Shown: positions 1 through 8,739, counted from the stretch's first letter. The stretch is DNA of 64,000 bases from Phaeobacter sp. A36a-5a (GCF_037911135.1 NZ_JBBLYU010000002.1:248001-312000); one strand, 5' to 3'. Notes: generated from the letters alone by a model not told the origin. Program-made: numbers and translations.

Positions 1-33
1 AAACCAAATAAGCCGCGCGCGCAGAGGAAATTC

Positions 34-50
34 GGGTCGGGTTTCGACCC
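34..50 (+). promoter_or_regulatory. Hairpin in the leader of the first tuf gene
   Basis: A 6-bp perfect stem (GGGTCG at 34-39 with CGACCC at 45-50) closes a 5-base loop about 25 bases before the tuf start. No T-tract follows, so it is not an obvious terminator. It may be leader structure or the end of an upstream transcript outside the window. The second tuf copy at 29948 has a different upstream sequence without this hairpin. Confidence 0.3.
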
Positions 51-74
51 CCAATTCAAAAGGGCGCCTACAGA

Positions 75-1250
75 ATGGCTAAGGAAAAGTTTGAACGTAC
101 AAAACCGCACGTCAACATCGGCACCATCGGCCACGTTGACCACGGCAAGACCACGCTGACCGCAGCGATCACCAAGTATTTCGGTGACTTCAAAGCCTAC
201 GACCAGATCGACGGCGCACCTGAAGAGAAAGCCCGCGGCATCACCATCTCGACCGCGCACGTGGAATATGAGACCGAAGGCCGTCACTACGCCCACGTCG
301 ACTGCCCCGGCCACGCTGACTATGTGAAAAACATGATCACCGGTGCGGCGCAGATGGACGGCGCGATCCTGGTTGTGAACGCTGCTGACGGCCCGATGCC
401 GCAGACCCGCGAGCACATCCTGCTGGGCCGCCAGGTTGGCATCCCGAAGATGGTCGTGTTCATGAACAAAGTGGACCAGGTCGACGACGAAGAGCTCCTG
501 GAGCTGGTCGAAATGGAAATCCGCGAACTGCTGTCTTCCTACGACTACCCGGGCGACGATATCCCGATCATCGCAGGGTCCGCTCTGGCGGCGATGGAAG
601 GCCGTGACGACGCGATCGGCGCCGACAAGATCAAGGAACTGATGGCGGCTGTTGACGATTACATCGACACGCCTGAGCGCGCTGTTGACCAGCCGTTCCT
701 GATGCCGATCGAAGACGTGTTCTCGATTTCCGGCCGTGGCACCGTTGTGACCGGTCGTATTGAGCGCGGCGTGATCAACGTTGGCGACTCGATCGAGATC
801 GTTGGTATCCGTGACACCTCCACCACCACCTGTACCGGTGTGGAAATGTTCCGCAAGCTCTTGGACCGTGGTGAAGCAGGCGACAACATCGGCGCGCTGC
901 TGCGTGGTGTTGACCGTGACGGCGTTGAGCGTGGTCAGGTTCTGTGTAAGCCGGGTTCCGTGAAGCCGCACACCAAGTTCGAAGCTGAGGCCTATATCCT
1001 CACCAAGGAAGAAGGCGGTCGTCACACCCCGTTCTTCGCGAACTACCGTCCGCAGTTCTACTTCCGGACCACCGACGTGACCGGCACCGTGACCCTGCCC
1101 GAGGGTACCGAGATGGTTATGCCCGGCGACAACCTGAAGTTCGACGTTGAACTGATCGCGCCGATCGCGATGGAGCAGGGCCTGCGCTTCGCGATCCGCG
1201 AAGGTGGCCGCACCGTCGGCGCCGGCGTTGTGTCGAAAATCACCGACTAA
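75..1250 (+). CDS. tuf: Elongation factor Tu (first copy)
   Basis: This is the GTPase that delivers aminoacyl-tRNA to the ribosomal A site. At 391 aa it has the usual alphaproteobacterial length. Visible GTP-binding motifs are the P-loop GHVDHGKT (residues 19-26), DCPGH (76-80) and NKVD (131-134), followed by the two beta-barrel domains. The protein is identical to the second copy at 29948-31123. This copy stands upstream of trnW and secE, separate from the str operon, and is followed by its own terminator. Its transcription source lies outside the window on the left. Confidence 0.98.
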   Translation: MAKEKFERTKPHVNIGTIGHVDHGKTTLTAAITKYFGDFKAYDQIDGAPEEKARGITISTAHVEYETEGRHYAHVDCPGHADYVKNMITGAAQMDGAILVVNAADGPMPQTREHILLGRQVGIPKMVVFMNKVDQVDDEELLELVEMEIRELLSSYDYPGDDIPIIAGSALAAMEGRDDAIGADKIKELMAAVDDYIDTPERAVDQPFLMPIEDVFSISGRGTVVTGRIERGVINVGDSIEIVGIRDTSTTTCTGVEMFRKLLDRGEAGDNIGALLRGVDRDGVERGQVLCKPGSVKPHTKFEAEAYILTKEEGGRHTPFFANYRPQFYFRTTDVTGTVTLPEGTEMVMPGDNLKFDVELIAPIAMEQGLRFAIREGGRTVGAGVVSKITD

Positions 1251-1305
1251 GGTCGAGTTTCCAACGGAAACTCTGGCCTGTGGTGAGTGGTGACAGGTGG
1301 TTTTC
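75..1305 (+). repeat. Direct repeat copy 1 (tuf plus downstream 55 bases)
   Basis: Identity with 29948-31178 begins exactly at the ATG and ends 55 bases past the stop codon, 1231 bases in both copies. I saw no differences in the stretches compared, and the translated proteins on this and shadow frames agree. After a short divergent patch the terminator hairpin is identical again. The pattern fits concerted evolution of tuf by gene conversion. Confidence 0.9.
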
Positions 1306-1346
1306 CGCAGGGAAATCACCGACAGCCCGCACGGGTGAGAAAATAG

Positions 1347-1378
1347 AAAGGCCGCTCCAACCGGGGCGGCCTTTTTCT
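1347..1378 (+). terminator. Rho-independent terminator after tuf, probably bidirectional
   Basis: GGCCGCTCC pairs with GGGGCGGCC around an AACC loop (9 bp including one G-T pair), flanked by AAA and TTTTT. On the minus strand the stem is followed by a T-rich stretch, so it can also stop the convergent acyltransferase-like gene that ends at 1437. Confidence 0.85.
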
Positions 1379-1436
1379 ATGCGATGACGCTGGAACAGGG
1401 CAGGGGGCGACCTGACCGCCAGGCCTTTGGCCATGT

Positions 1437-2165
1437 CTATCTGCGCGGAGGCTGCCCGACGGCCCGGTCGGCCGTGTCCGTAATCTTGTCCAGCGAAGCC
1501 TGCAGGCTCAGCCGCAGCGTCTCAACCTGCTCATCGCTTGGCTTCTTCGGCACCTCATCCGTCCATTCCTGACAGAGGAGAACACCACGTGAGAACGGCA
1601 GAGGCAGCATCTGCTGATCCCAGGTTGGCAGCTTAATCACTTTCCGTTCTGCAAACGCGACAGTGAACACACGGCATCCGGTCATCCGCGCCCAAGTGAT
1701 CGGTACGCCCGAGGATATGCGAGCCGGCCCTCTTGGTCCGTCAGCGGCAATGCCGATAGAACACCCCTCCTTGGTGCGGCGCAGGACTTCGCGGGACAGC
1801 GCCACATGGCGTTTGTGGCTGGACATCGGGATGGTCTCAAACCCCAGACGCACCAGAATCTGTCCCGCCAGCCGTCCGGCGCGGGCGGCGGAGGTCAGCG
1901 CGCAGATCCGGCCCAGAGAGGTGTCAAAGAGATAGGGGGCCATGATCAGTCGCTGGTGCCAGAGCACAAAGATCACCGGCTCTCCAGAGGCGACACAGGC
2001 ATCCATTTCCTCGAACCCGCGGCGCTCCCAGCGCGAGGTGCGATGGGCGAATCGCACATATCCCGCCAGCAGGGCCTCGATGGCGCGGTTCACTTTCGGA
2101 CTGTCGGCGATCTTTTTGCGCAGGCTCACTCTGGGATCTTTCCTCTGGACATTTTTCTCTGTCAT
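1437..2165 (-). CDS. Lysophospholipid acyltransferase-like protein (DUF374)
   Basis: A 242-aa protein of the DUF374 group, related to lipid A/phospholipid acyltransferases. The sequence shows the typical block of a Trp-His pair (FVLWHQRL) followed by a conserved ADGPRGPA motif, the presumed acyl-acceptor/donor pocket. I chose the ATG at 2165 because the open frame upstream runs through the antisense of tRNA-Trp and is spurious. The start lacks a strong Shine-Dalgarno sequence. Substrate cannot be told from sequence. The gene converges on tuf and shares its terminator. Confidence 0.82.
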   Translation of the reverse strand: MTEKNVQRKDPRVSLRKKIADSPKVNRAIEALLAGYVRFAHRTSRWERRGFEEMDACVASGEPVIFVLWHQRLIMAPYLFDTSLGRICALTSAARAGRLAGQILVRLGFETIPMSSHKRHVALSREVLRRTKEGCSIGIAADGPRGPARISSGVPITWARMTGCRVFTVAFAERKVIKLPTWDQQMLPLPFSRGVLLCQEWTDEVPKKPSDEQVETLRLSLQASLDKITDTADRAVGQPPRR

Positions 2166-2240
2166 ACTGAAGCATGGCGAGTGGGGCCAGTCATCGCGGG
2201 AGGACGGGCGGAAATCCGGGCGATTTCGTTGATTTCCCTC

Positions 2241-2268
2241 TTGCCAGCCGCGCAGCTCTGGCTTAGGA
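2241..2268 (+). promoter_or_regulatory. Candidate promoter of tRNA-Trp
   Basis: TTGCCA (2241-2246), a 16-base spacer and TTAGGA (2263-2268) lie about 13 bases before the mature tRNA 5' end, the expected distance for a short tRNA leader. The -10 is weak. Confidence 0.45.
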
Positions 2269-2281
2269 ACTGCCGCACCGT

Positions 2282-2357
2282 AGGGGTATAGCTCAGTTGG
2301 TAGAGCGACGGTCTCCAAAACCGTAGGTCTCGGGTTCGAACCCTGATGCCCCTGCCA
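2282..2357 (+). tRNA. trnW: tRNA-Trp (anticodon CCA)
   Basis: A 76-base cloverleaf with a 7-bp acceptor stem (AGGGGTA/TGCCCCT, one G-T pair), anticodon stem ACGGT/ACCGT, anticodon CCA at 2315-2317, a GGTTCGAA T-loop region, discriminator G and an encoded 3' CCA. It sits just upstream of secE-nusG as in many bacteria, although here a minus-strand glycosyltransferase gene separates them. Confidence 0.98.
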
Positions 2358-2484
2358 CTCTCTCATCTCAGACACAAGACATCCTAGCTCGGGGCTCATT
2401 TCGATTGGCTGCCCCGCAGCTGCGCCTGTCCGCTCTCTCTCGTTGTGGATCGGTCCCGTCGGATCCAGTCCATATGGAAGACAA

Positions 2485-2521
2485 AACGCCTCCGCCGCCT
2501 TTCTGGGGCGGGGGAAGCGTT
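2485..2521. terminator. Imperfect hairpin between tRNA-Trp and the convergent TPR gene
   Basis: AACGC (2485-2489) pairs with GCGTT (2517-2521), with an inner CCGCC/GGCGG pairing. It lies between the tRNA (plus strand) and the end of the GT41 gene (minus strand), where a shared terminator is expected, but there is no clean T-tract. Confidence 0.35.
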
Positions 2522-2547
2522 GGGTTTCAGGGTGAAGATTGCCCTGA

Positions 2548-4740
2548 TCAGGCGGCGTGAATGGGCGTGCCTGCGGTCTGTGCCGCGCTGTAACTGTCGG
2601 TTGGTTTTGCAGGCACCACATCCTCGGCCGGAACCGTCACATGCTGTGGCAGCAGTGCGTCGCTATGGCGGGCAAAAACCATGTCCAGCCCGCGTTCCAG
2701 ATCCCGCATGTAGCGCGTGGTATCAAACAGCGGTGCTTTCGTCTGCATCAGCCGCAGTTTGCTGCGCAGTGCCAGCAGCTGATCCCGGTCCTCGGCCAGT
2801 TCCAGCGCCCGTGCCTCATAGGCCTGGGGCGTGGTGGTCAGCAGGTCTTCAATGTCGGCAGCGGCCAGCAGGCTTGCGGTGGTGCGGGCAGCGAACTGGC
2901 GCCCCGCCATTGTCAGCACCGGTAGCCCGGCAGCCAGTGCGTCGCGCGCTGCCGGACCGGCATTGAGGGTGAAGCTGTCCAGGAACAGATCTGCGACCAT
3001 GCTGCGCGCCATACGCTCCTCGCCGGTGCTGGCGGCGGCAAAGATCACGCGATCCGGGTCGACACGGCGGTCGCTTGCGGCCTGTCGCAGTGCAGCCTGT
3101 GCCTCTTCTGGGTAGTCCGGGAGCCACAGAACGCTGCCCTCCACACGGGCCAGCAGGCGCATCCAGATATCAAATTCACGTGGGGTTAGCGCATGGCTAG
3201 CGGTAATGCTGCAGAAGACGAAGGCATCATCGGGCAGGCCGCAGTCGCGTCGGCTGAACTGGTGGCCGGAGAGGTCCTGCAGAGCTGTAACACTCTGATA
3301 GCTGTGCGGCATGCGGATCACGTGTTCCTCGAAATAGCGCTCGCTGCCGGGCGGGCAGGTAACCGCATCGCCGAGGATATAGTCATACGCCGGAGTGCCC
3401 ATGGTGCCCGGAAAACCGGGCATGGCAATCTGTACCGGCGCGATCCGGGCCGAAAACACGGTTGCGTCGGCTTCGTGGGTATAGCTGGTCAGTTCAATTG
3501 CGATATCCAGCTGATCCGCGACGGCCTGTGTCTTGATGGTGGTTGCGGACAGTCCGCGGATATCGCGGTGGTGGACGCCGACCAGATCCGCGCGCGGTGC
3601 GCTGGCCGCATAGACGTAAAGCGCGAATCGGCTCTGATTGTGGCGGGCCAGCAGGCTGTCGAGCAGTCGCAGCGCATCGAGATCCTGGGCCGAGCTGACG
3701 AAATAGCCGACACGCAGCCGCTGTGGGCGTGTCTCGGCCCTCGGCCGTTGCGGCGCCGGGTCAGATTGCGGGCGGGAGCTGGCATGGGCCTGCATCCGGA
3801 TGCGCAGTAGGTCTGGATTGTCCTCAAGCGCGATCTGCGCTTGCGGGGCGCAGGCGGACCCACGCAGCCCAAGGTGCCGACGGTGCTCCTGATATTCGTC
3901 CAGCCAGCGCCAATCGCACAGCTCCGCCATCAGGCGCAGTTTCTGGGCGCGGGCGCGATCGTCATTGGGGCGGGCCAGCAGAATCTGGTCCAGATGACGG
4001 ATCGCCTCGCTCTGCTGGCCGATCATACCGGTGAGCTGGGCAAGGTTGTACCGCGCTTCCAGGAAGTTCGGGGCAAAGCGCGCGGCCTGACCATAGAGAT
4101 CGCGGGCGATCCCCATGTTCCCCAGCTGACGCTGGATATTGGCACGGTTGTAAAGCAGTTGCGCGTTGTCAGGCGCTTGATCAATCGCGGTGGCGAAACA
4201 CTGATCGGCCTCGATGATGCGATCCTGCTCCAGCAGCGTGTTGCCCAGATTGTTGAGCGCGGGCAGGCAGGTCGAATCCAGTATCAGAGCCTTTTTATAC
4301 AGGGCAATCGCATCCACTGGCCGGTTCTGGCGCCGGTAGACATCACCCATCGCGGCAAAGGTCGTGGCGGAGGTCGGGTTCAGCTCGCAGGCTTTGTTCA
4401 GGCAGGTCGCCGCTTCATCGAGGGCGGTCTGCGCAAGATGGCAGCGGCCCAGCAGTTCCCACAGAAATGCTGATCTCCGATGGCTGTTCAGCAGCTCTGC
4501 GCAACGGGTTGCGGCCTGCTGGAAATGTCCATGCTGAAACAGCGCGGTCAGTTGCTCCTGATGTTCGGGGTCCAGCTTCGCATTGTCTTGCGGTGGCAGC
4601 CGCCGACTACGGCCAGAGAGCTTGCTGGAAATCTGCATTGTCAGCGGCGGGGTTGCCTGCGCTTCGCGCTGGGTGGCAGCCCCTGCCGGGGTGGTTTGGC
4701 TCAGGCTGGTCGCCTGCTGATCGTTCTGTGCGAGGGTCAT
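2548..4740 (-). CDS. TPR protein with GT41 (O-GlcNAc transferase/SPINDLY-like) glycosyltransferase domain
   Basis: A 730-aa cytoplasmic protein. After a low-complexity N-terminus (about 1-55), several tetratricopeptide repeats span roughly residues 60-270, for example the block around LYKKALILD and ALNNLGNTLLE. The C-terminal half (about 340-690) resembles family GT41: it contains PVQIAMPGFPGTMG followed by YDYILGD, matching the family's conserved Gly-Pro-Gly region, and a late DALAAGLPVLT block. By family knowledge it transfers a sugar from a nucleotide donor to protein Ser/Thr; the target is unknown. AGGA lies about 8 bases before the ATG at 4740. It is transcribed against the surrounding translation genes. 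Confidence 0.85.
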   Translation of the reverse strand: MTLAQNDQQATSLSQTTPAGAATQREAQATPPLTMQISSKLSGRSRRLPPQDNAKLDPEHQEQLTALFQHGHFQQAATRCAELLNSHRRSAFLWELLGRCHLAQTALDEAATCLNKACELNPTSATTFAAMGDVYRRQNRPVDAIALYKKALILDSTCLPALNNLGNTLLEQDRIIEADQCFATAIDQAPDNAQLLYNRANIQRQLGNMGIARDLYGQAARFAPNFLEARYNLAQLTGMIGQQSEAIRHLDQILLARPNDDRARAQKLRLMAELCDWRWLDEYQEHRRHLGLRGSACAPQAQIALEDNPDLLRIRMQAHASSRPQSDPAPQRPRAETRPQRLRVGYFVSSAQDLDALRLLDSLLARHNQSRFALYVYAASAPRADLVGVHHRDIRGLSATTIKTQAVADQLDIAIELTSYTHEADATVFSARIAPVQIAMPGFPGTMGTPAYDYILGDAVTCPPGSERYFEEHVIRMPHSYQSVTALQDLSGHQFSRRDCGLPDDAFVFCSITASHALTPREFDIWMRLLARVEGSVLWLPDYPEEAQAALRQAASDRRVDPDRVIFAAASTGEERMARSMVADLFLDSFTLNAGPAARDALAAGLPVLTMAGRQFAARTTASLLAAADIEDLLTTTPQAYEARALELAEDRDQLLALRSKLRLMQTKAPLFDTTRYMRDLERGLDMVFARHSDALLPQHVTVPAEDVVPAKPTDSYSAAQTAGTPIHAA

Positions 4741-4922
4741 GGAATCCTATCTCATAATCGCGCTCGGTAACGGGCAGGGCGCGATGTGCTGACATCTGCG
4801 GTGCCCCATGGCGGATATTTATGGCCCGCGAAAATTAAGATAGAATTGATTGCTTCTCGGCGGATGCTGCGGCGCGGACCTGAAGAACCCGCCCCGAGCC
4901 ATCGGTGAAGGTGCAGCAGGGC

Positions 4923-4950
4923 TTGAAATTGCCATGGTCTGCGGTTAAAT
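4923..4950 (+). promoter_or_regulatory. Candidate secE promoter
   Basis: TTGAAA (4923-4928), a 16-base spacer and TTAAAT (4945-4950) lie 35 bases upstream of secE. Both hexamers are close to the sigma-70 consensus. Confidence 0.5.
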
Positions 4951-4985
4951 CGCTGCTTGATTGCAAGCAGAGAGAACCCCGCCTC

Positions 4986-5183
4986 ATGGCCACCACAAAC
5001 CCCGTCCAGTTCATCCAGCAGGTTCGCGCCGAAGTTTCCAAGGTCGTCTGGCCGACCCGCCGTGAGGTGCTGCTGACCACCGTGATGGTGTTTGTCATGG
5101 CGGCGTTGACGGCCGTGTTCTTTGCCATCGTGGATATCCTGATCCGCTTTGGGCTTGAGGGCATTCTGGGCATGTTCGGCTAA
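4986..5183 (+). CDS. secE: Preprotein translocase subunit SecE
   Basis: A 65-aa single-span membrane protein that clamps SecY in the inner-membrane translocon. The conserved amphipathic block VRAEVSKVVWPTRREV precedes one transmembrane helix (about residues 31-55). The open frame extends 27 codons upstream, but the ATG at 4986, which begins MATTNPVQ, matches the short alphaproteobacterial SecE form. It is followed by nusG as usual, after an unusually structured gap of about 240 bases. Confidence 0.95.
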   Translation: MATTNPVQFIQQVRAEVSKVVWPTRREVLLTTVMVFVMAALTAVFFAIVDILIRFGLEGILGMFG

Positions 5184-5249
5184 ACCCGTCTGGCAGCCCC
5201 GATCGCGCAACCCGTTGTGGCGAAGGGCAGCTTGGCTTCGCAATTGGCG

Positions 5250-5290
5250 GCTCACCTCTTGATCTTGGACTCCCGGGGCGGTAGGTGAGC
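5250..5290 (+). promoter_or_regulatory. 8-bp stem in the secE-nusG intergenic RNA
   Basis: GCTCACCT (5250-5257) is perfectly complementary to AGGTGAGC (5283-5290), with a 25-base G/C-containing loop. About 45 bases further on, a GC-rich stretch ends in TTTTT (5336-5340). The gap holds no coding frame. It may be an mRNA processing or attenuation element between secE and nusG. Confidence 0.35.
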
Positions 5291-5426
5291 GACTAACTCT
5301 GACGTAGGCGTGTGGCGATTCGTGTCGCGCGCCGCTTTTTGTTAGAGCGCAGCCCCAAGGCTGTATCTTATTTTAGCAGTGGCCCGACGCACTTGTCGGC
5401 CAAGAGACACAAGGACGATCAGGTTC

Positions 5427-5960
5427 ATGGCGAAACGGTGGTATTCGGTCAGCGTTCTTTCGAACTTCGAAAAGAAAATCGCAGAGCAGATCCGCACGTC
5501 GGTCGCAGAGCAGGGTCTGGAAGACGAAATCGACGAAGTTCTGGTCCCCACCGAAGAGGTGATCGAAATTCGTCGCGGCAAGAAAGTCTCGACAGAGCGT
5601 CGCTTCATGCCCGGCTACGTGCTGGTGCATATGGAAATGTCCGACCGCGGCTATCACCTGATTTCCTCGATCAACCGCGTCACCGGTTTCCTCGGCCCGC
5701 AGGGCCGTCCGATGCCGATGCGCGATGCCGAAGTGCAGGGCATCCTGGGCCGCGTTCAGGAAGGCGAAGAAGCGCCGCGCACGCTCATCTCCTTTGAAGT
5801 GGGCGAAAAGGTCAAGGTCAACGACGGACCGTTCGAAGATTTCGACGGCATGGTCGAAGGCGTCGACGACGACAATCAGAAACTCAAGGTCACCGTGTCG
5901 ATCTTCGGCCGCGAGACCCCGGTGGAGCTGGACTTCACTCAGGTGACCAAGCAGGGGTAA
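5427..5960 (+). CDS. nusG: Transcription termination/antitermination factor NusG
   Basis: A 177-aa protein that binds RNA polymerase and links it to Rho or the ribosome. The N-terminal NGN domain (from [14 protein letters not shown]) and the C-terminal KOW domain ([17 protein letters not shown]) are both visible. The start is the ATG at 5427, preceded by AAGGA; an upstream in-frame codon would add 16 residues not typical of NusG. A strong terminator follows, so rplK is transcribed separately. Confidence 0.97.
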   Translation: MAKRWYSVSVLSNFEKKIAEQIRTSVAEQGLEDEIDEVLVPTEEVIEIRRGKKVSTERRFMPGYVLVHMEMSDRGYHLISSINRVTGFLGPQGRPMPMRDAEVQGILGRVQEGEEAPRTLISFEVGEKVKVNDGPFEDFDGMVEGVDDDNQKLKVTVSIFGRETPVELDFTQVTKQG

Positions 5961-5983
5961 TAGCCCTTTCCGGTAGAATTCAA

Positions 5984-6017
5984 GGCGCCGCGTTGCATCT
6001 GCATCGCGGCGTTTTTG
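5984..6017 (+). terminator. Terminator after nusG
   Basis: CGCCGCG (5986-5992) pairs with CGCGGCG (6005-6011), with an inner GC/GC pair in the loop, followed directly by TTTTT. Confidence 0.88.
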
Positions 6018-6068
6018 TTCGTGGCTGGGCTGGTTTTCGGCGGGCAACAGCCCTGATCCTTTGTAGCC

Positions 6069-6347
6069 CTATCTTCGGGCATTTGGATGCTCGGCGCCCC
6101 ATATCTTCTGCGCATCCTTTACCGTCAGCTTGTGTTCAATCCGACTTAGCTCATGCAACGCACGGGCCCTGTCACCAGTTCGAGACAAAGCCTTTCTGAA
6201 GGTCCGTTCAACGGAGATCGCACTCCACGGCAAAGCGGCAGAAGAAATCCATCTACGCAGGTCTGGGGGAAGTTGGTCGTAGTCCTGCATCGGATTGCTT
6301 CGCTTCTGCGAGCGCTTCAGGCTGGTGCGACCAAGATTTCCAGACAT
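6069..6347 (-). CDS. Small conserved protein, DUF6525-like
   Basis: A 92-aa basic protein beginning MSGNLGRTSLKRSQK with a central PPDLRRWISSAALPWS block. It resembles a short family seen in Rhodobacteraceae that I recall as DUF6525; its function is unknown. GAGGAGGAA lies about 10 bases before the ATG at 6347, a strong ribosome site that supports a real gene. It is inserted between nusG and rplK on the opposite strand. Confidence 0.7.
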   Translation of the reverse strand: MSGNLGRTSLKRSQKRSNPMQDYDQLPPDLRRWISSAALPWSAISVERTFRKALSRTGDRARALHELSRIEHKLTVKDAQKIWGAEHPNARR

Positions 6348-6500
6348 GATCGGATTCCTCCTCAGGTGTCGACGCCGGTTTCTATAGGGAGACCGTTTCA
6401 GTGACTGTTATGTGATAACATATGCATCTGCAAGCCGGTTGCTCATTGTAGTTGCTCTGGCAAGGCCAGTTGGTCATGTTGAATCGCCTGGTGTCCCCAC

Positions 6501-6527
6501 TTGCCAACCCCCGCAATCCCCTATACA
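6501..6527 (+). promoter_or_regulatory. Candidate rplK-rplA promoter
   Basis: TTGCCA (6501-6506) and TATACA (6522-6527) are separated by a C-rich 15-base spacer (or 16 to ATACAT). It resembles the rpsL promoter at 26628 and lies 125 bases before rplK. The rest of the 304-base gap between the DUF6525-like gene and rplK shows no coding frame. Confidence 0.5.
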
Positions 6528-6651
6528 TGCCGCCTCTATCGTCTTCGGGCGAGATTCTCTCGTGGGAGATGGAGGGATCGCGATCCTGATATCGGACCAC
6601 GCAACATACATAGGGTGAAACGCGTTTCACCCGAGTTGAAAGGAACACCAA

Positions 6652-7077
6652 ATGGCTAAGAAGCTTGTTGGCACGATGAAGCTGCAAGTGCCCGCCGGTA
6701 AGGCAAATCCATCCCCGCCGGTTGGTCCGGCACTGGGTCAGCGCGGCATCAACATCATGGAATTCTGCAAGGCATTCAACGCCAAGACCGCAGACATGGA
6801 GCCCGGCGCGCCGTGCCCGACCGTGATCACCTACTATCAGGACAAGTCCTTCACCATGGACATCAAGACGCCGCCTGCGTCTTACTACCTGAAGAAGGCC
6901 GCCAAAGTGAAATCCGGCGCGAACAACCCGTCGCGCGAAACCGTGGGCACCGTCAGCGTTGCTCAGGTGAAGGAAATCGCCGAAGCAAAAATGAAAGATC
7001 TGAACGCGAACGATATCGAAGCCGCGATGCAGATCATCCTGGGCTCTGCCCGCTCCATGGGCATCGAGGTGAAGTAA
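6652..7077 (+). CDS. rplK: 50S ribosomal protein L11
   Basis: A 141-aa protein of the GTPase-associated centre that binds 23S rRNA with L10. The family's proline-rich N-terminal region ([21 protein letters not shown]) and the C-terminal rRNA-binding domain are present. GAAAGGAACACCAA precedes the ATG. It is followed by rplA after a single base, implying translational coupling; by family knowledge L1 represses this mRNA. Confidence 0.97.
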   Translation: MAKKLVGTMKLQVPAGKANPSPPVGPALGQRGINIMEFCKAFNAKTADMEPGAPCPTVITYYQDKSFTMDIKTPPASYYLKKAAKVKSGANNPSRETVGTVSVAQVKEIAEAKMKDLNANDIEAAMQIILGSARSMGIEVK

Positions 7078-7078
7078 G

Positions 7079-7777
7079 ATGGCTAAGCTCGGTAAACGGA
7101 CCCGCGCTGCGCGCGAAGCTTTCGCTGGCAAGGACAACCTGTCGGTGGAAGAAGCGGTTGCCCTGATCAAGGCAAACGCAAACGCAAAATTCGACGAAAC
7201 CGTCGAAATCGCCATGAACCTCGGCGTTGACACCCGTCACGCAGACCAGATGGTTCGCGGCGTGGTTGGCCTGCCCAACGGCACCGGCAAAGACATGCGC
7301 GTTGCTGTTTTCGCCCGTGGCGCGAAGGCTGACGAAGCCAAGGAAGCTGGCGCGGACATCGTCGGTGCAGAAGACCTGATGGAAACCATCCAGGGCGGCA
7401 CCATCGATTTCGATCGCTGCATTGCAACCCCTGACATGATGCCTATCGTTGGTCGTCTGGGTAAAGTGCTTGGCCCCCGCAACCTGATGCCGAACCCGAA
7501 GGTAGGCACCGTGACCATGGACGTGAAAGCGGCCGTGGAAGCAGCCAAGGGTGGCGAAGTTCAGTTCAAAGCTGAAAAAGGCGGCGTTGTGCACGCTGGC
7601 GTTGGCAAAGCTTCCTTCGACGAAGCCAAGCTGATCGAAAACGTACGTGCCTTCATCTCTGCGGTTGCCAAGGCAAAGCCGTCGGGTGCCAAGGGCGCTT
7701 ACATGAAGAAAATCGCTCTGTCCTCCACTATGGGTCCGGGCGTCACCGTTGACGTGGAAACCGCTGTTACCGAGTAA
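7079..7777 (+). CDS. rplA: 50S ribosomal protein L1
   Basis: A 232-aa protein that forms the mobile L1 stalk at the ribosomal E site and acts as the translational repressor of the L11 operon. The two-domain L1 fold is visible in the [18 protein letters not shown] block near residues 121-138. It starts one base after the rplK stop and is followed by a strong terminator, so rplKA and rplJL are separate transcripts or are only partly joined. Confidence 0.97.
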   Translation: MAKLGKRTRAAREAFAGKDNLSVEEAVALIKANANAKFDETVEIAMNLGVDTRHADQMVRGVVGLPNGTGKDMRVAVFARGAKADEAKEAGADIVGAEDLMETIQGGTIDFDRCIATPDMMPIVGRLGKVLGPRNLMPNPKVGTVTMDVKAAVEAAKGGEVQFKAEKGGVVHAGVGKASFDEAKLIENVRAFISAVAKAKPSGAKGAYMKKIALSSTMGPGVTVDVETAVTE

Positions 7778-7847
7778 TCTCGGCAGGCGGGGCGAGGGCT
7801 GACAGTGCGCCGAGTCGCATGTGTCAGAAACGCCGCATTGACGATAG

Positions 7848-7880
7848 ACCGGGGTCCCTGATGGGGGCCCCGGTTTTGCC
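7848..7880 (+). terminator. Terminator after rplA
   Basis: ACCGGGG and CCC pair with GGG and CCCCGGT around TGATG, followed by TTTT. The stem is near-perfect with a single mismatched T/G. Confidence 0.8.
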
Positions 7881-7949
7881 TTTTCGGGGGTGTCATTGTG
7901 GCGATCTCGGCTGATCCTGGCCTTGGTGGTCTTTCGGACGATTTTGCCC

Positions 7950-7978
7950 TTGGAAATCCCTAAAAATGGGACTAACTA
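7950..7978 (+). promoter_or_regulatory. Candidate rplJ-rplL promoter
   Basis: TTGGAA (7950-7955), 17 bases, then TAACTA (7973-7978), located upstream of the structured rplJ leader. The -35 fits well; the -10 fits moderately. Confidence 0.4.
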
Positions 7979-7988
7979 CGACCCCGAG

Positions 7989-8105
7989 ATAAAGCGTGCG
8001 ATTCGTCGTGCGCTTTATTTCATTTCGTCCAAGATGGTGGGTGGCCTGTCGATCGGGTCTTAATTTCCCTCCTGAGACGGGAACGACCAAAGGATCGAGG
8101 GAATT
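7989..8105 (+). promoter_or_regulatory. Structured rplJ leader, candidate L10-binding leader
   Basis: Two elements stand in the 440-base gap before rplJ. A 13-bp hairpin (7989-8001 with 8006-8018, two G-T pairs) has a TTCG tetraloop. It is followed by a stem joining AATTTCCCTC (8062-8071) to GAGGGAATT (8097-8105) with a large purine-rich internal loop. L10(L12)4 autogenously represses rplJ translation through such a leader in many bacteria; that this one does so is inferred from position and structure only. Confidence 0.45.
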
Positions 8106-8220
8106 CCTACCCTCGGGTGATTTTGGCTCACCCCGTTAAAACGGACTTGAACGCCGGGCAGCAATGTTCGGCACATCAATGAGCCGGGATGCGCAAGTGT
8201 CCCTAAACTTGGAGAGAACT

Positions 8221-8739
8221 GTGGATAGAGCCCAGAAAGAGAGAGTGGTCGAGGAACTCGGCCAGATCTTCGAAAGCTCTGGCGTGGTGGTCGTAGCCCA
8301 CTATGCCGGTCTGACAGTTGCAGAGATGCAGGATCTGCGGGCGCGTGCAAGCGACGCCGGTAGCTCCGTGCGTGTTGCCAAGAACAGGCTCGCCAAAATC
8401 GCCCTCGAGGGTAAGCCGTGTGAAAGCATGTCTGACCTGCTGACAGGGATGACCGTACTGACCTATTCCGAAGATCCCGTGTCCGCCGCTAAGGTGGCCG
8501 AGGATTTCGCCAAGGAGAACAAAAAGTTCGAGATCCTTGGCGGCGCGATGGGTGAGAACGCTCTGGACCGTGCCGGCGTTGAAGCCGTGTCGAAAATGCC
8601 TTCGCGCGACGAGCTTATTGCTCAGATCGCAAGCTGCATTGGCGCACCTGCTTCCAACATCGCTGGCGCAATTGGCGCACCTGCAAGCAACATCGCAAGC
8701 ATCCTTTCGACCATCGAAGAGAAGGCGGAAGCTGCGTAA
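8221..8739 (+). CDS. rplJ: 50S ribosomal protein L10
   Basis: A 172-aa stalk-base protein that anchors L7/L12 dimers. I placed the start at GTG 8221 ([13 protein letters not shown]), which has GGAG about 9 bases upstream and matches the family start; the ATG 57 bases upstream would add a poor N-terminus. The C-terminus carries a duplicated IGAPASNIA motif within the helix that binds L12. It lies downstream of a structured leader and upstream of rplL. Confidence 0.95.
   Translation: MDRAQKERVVEELGQIFESSGVVVVAHYAGLTVAEMQDLRARASDAGSSVRVAKNRLAKIALEGKPCESMSDLLTGMTVLTYSEDPVSAAKVAEDFAKENKKFEILGGAMGENALDRAGVEAVSKMPSRDELIAQIASCIGAPASNIAGAIGAPASNIASILSTIEEKAEAA

Noticed and set aside
2166-2621. N-terminal extension of the acyltransferase-like frame on the minus strand
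   Set aside because: It includes the antisense translation of tRNA-Trp, a known false-gene signature, so the ATG at 2165 is used.
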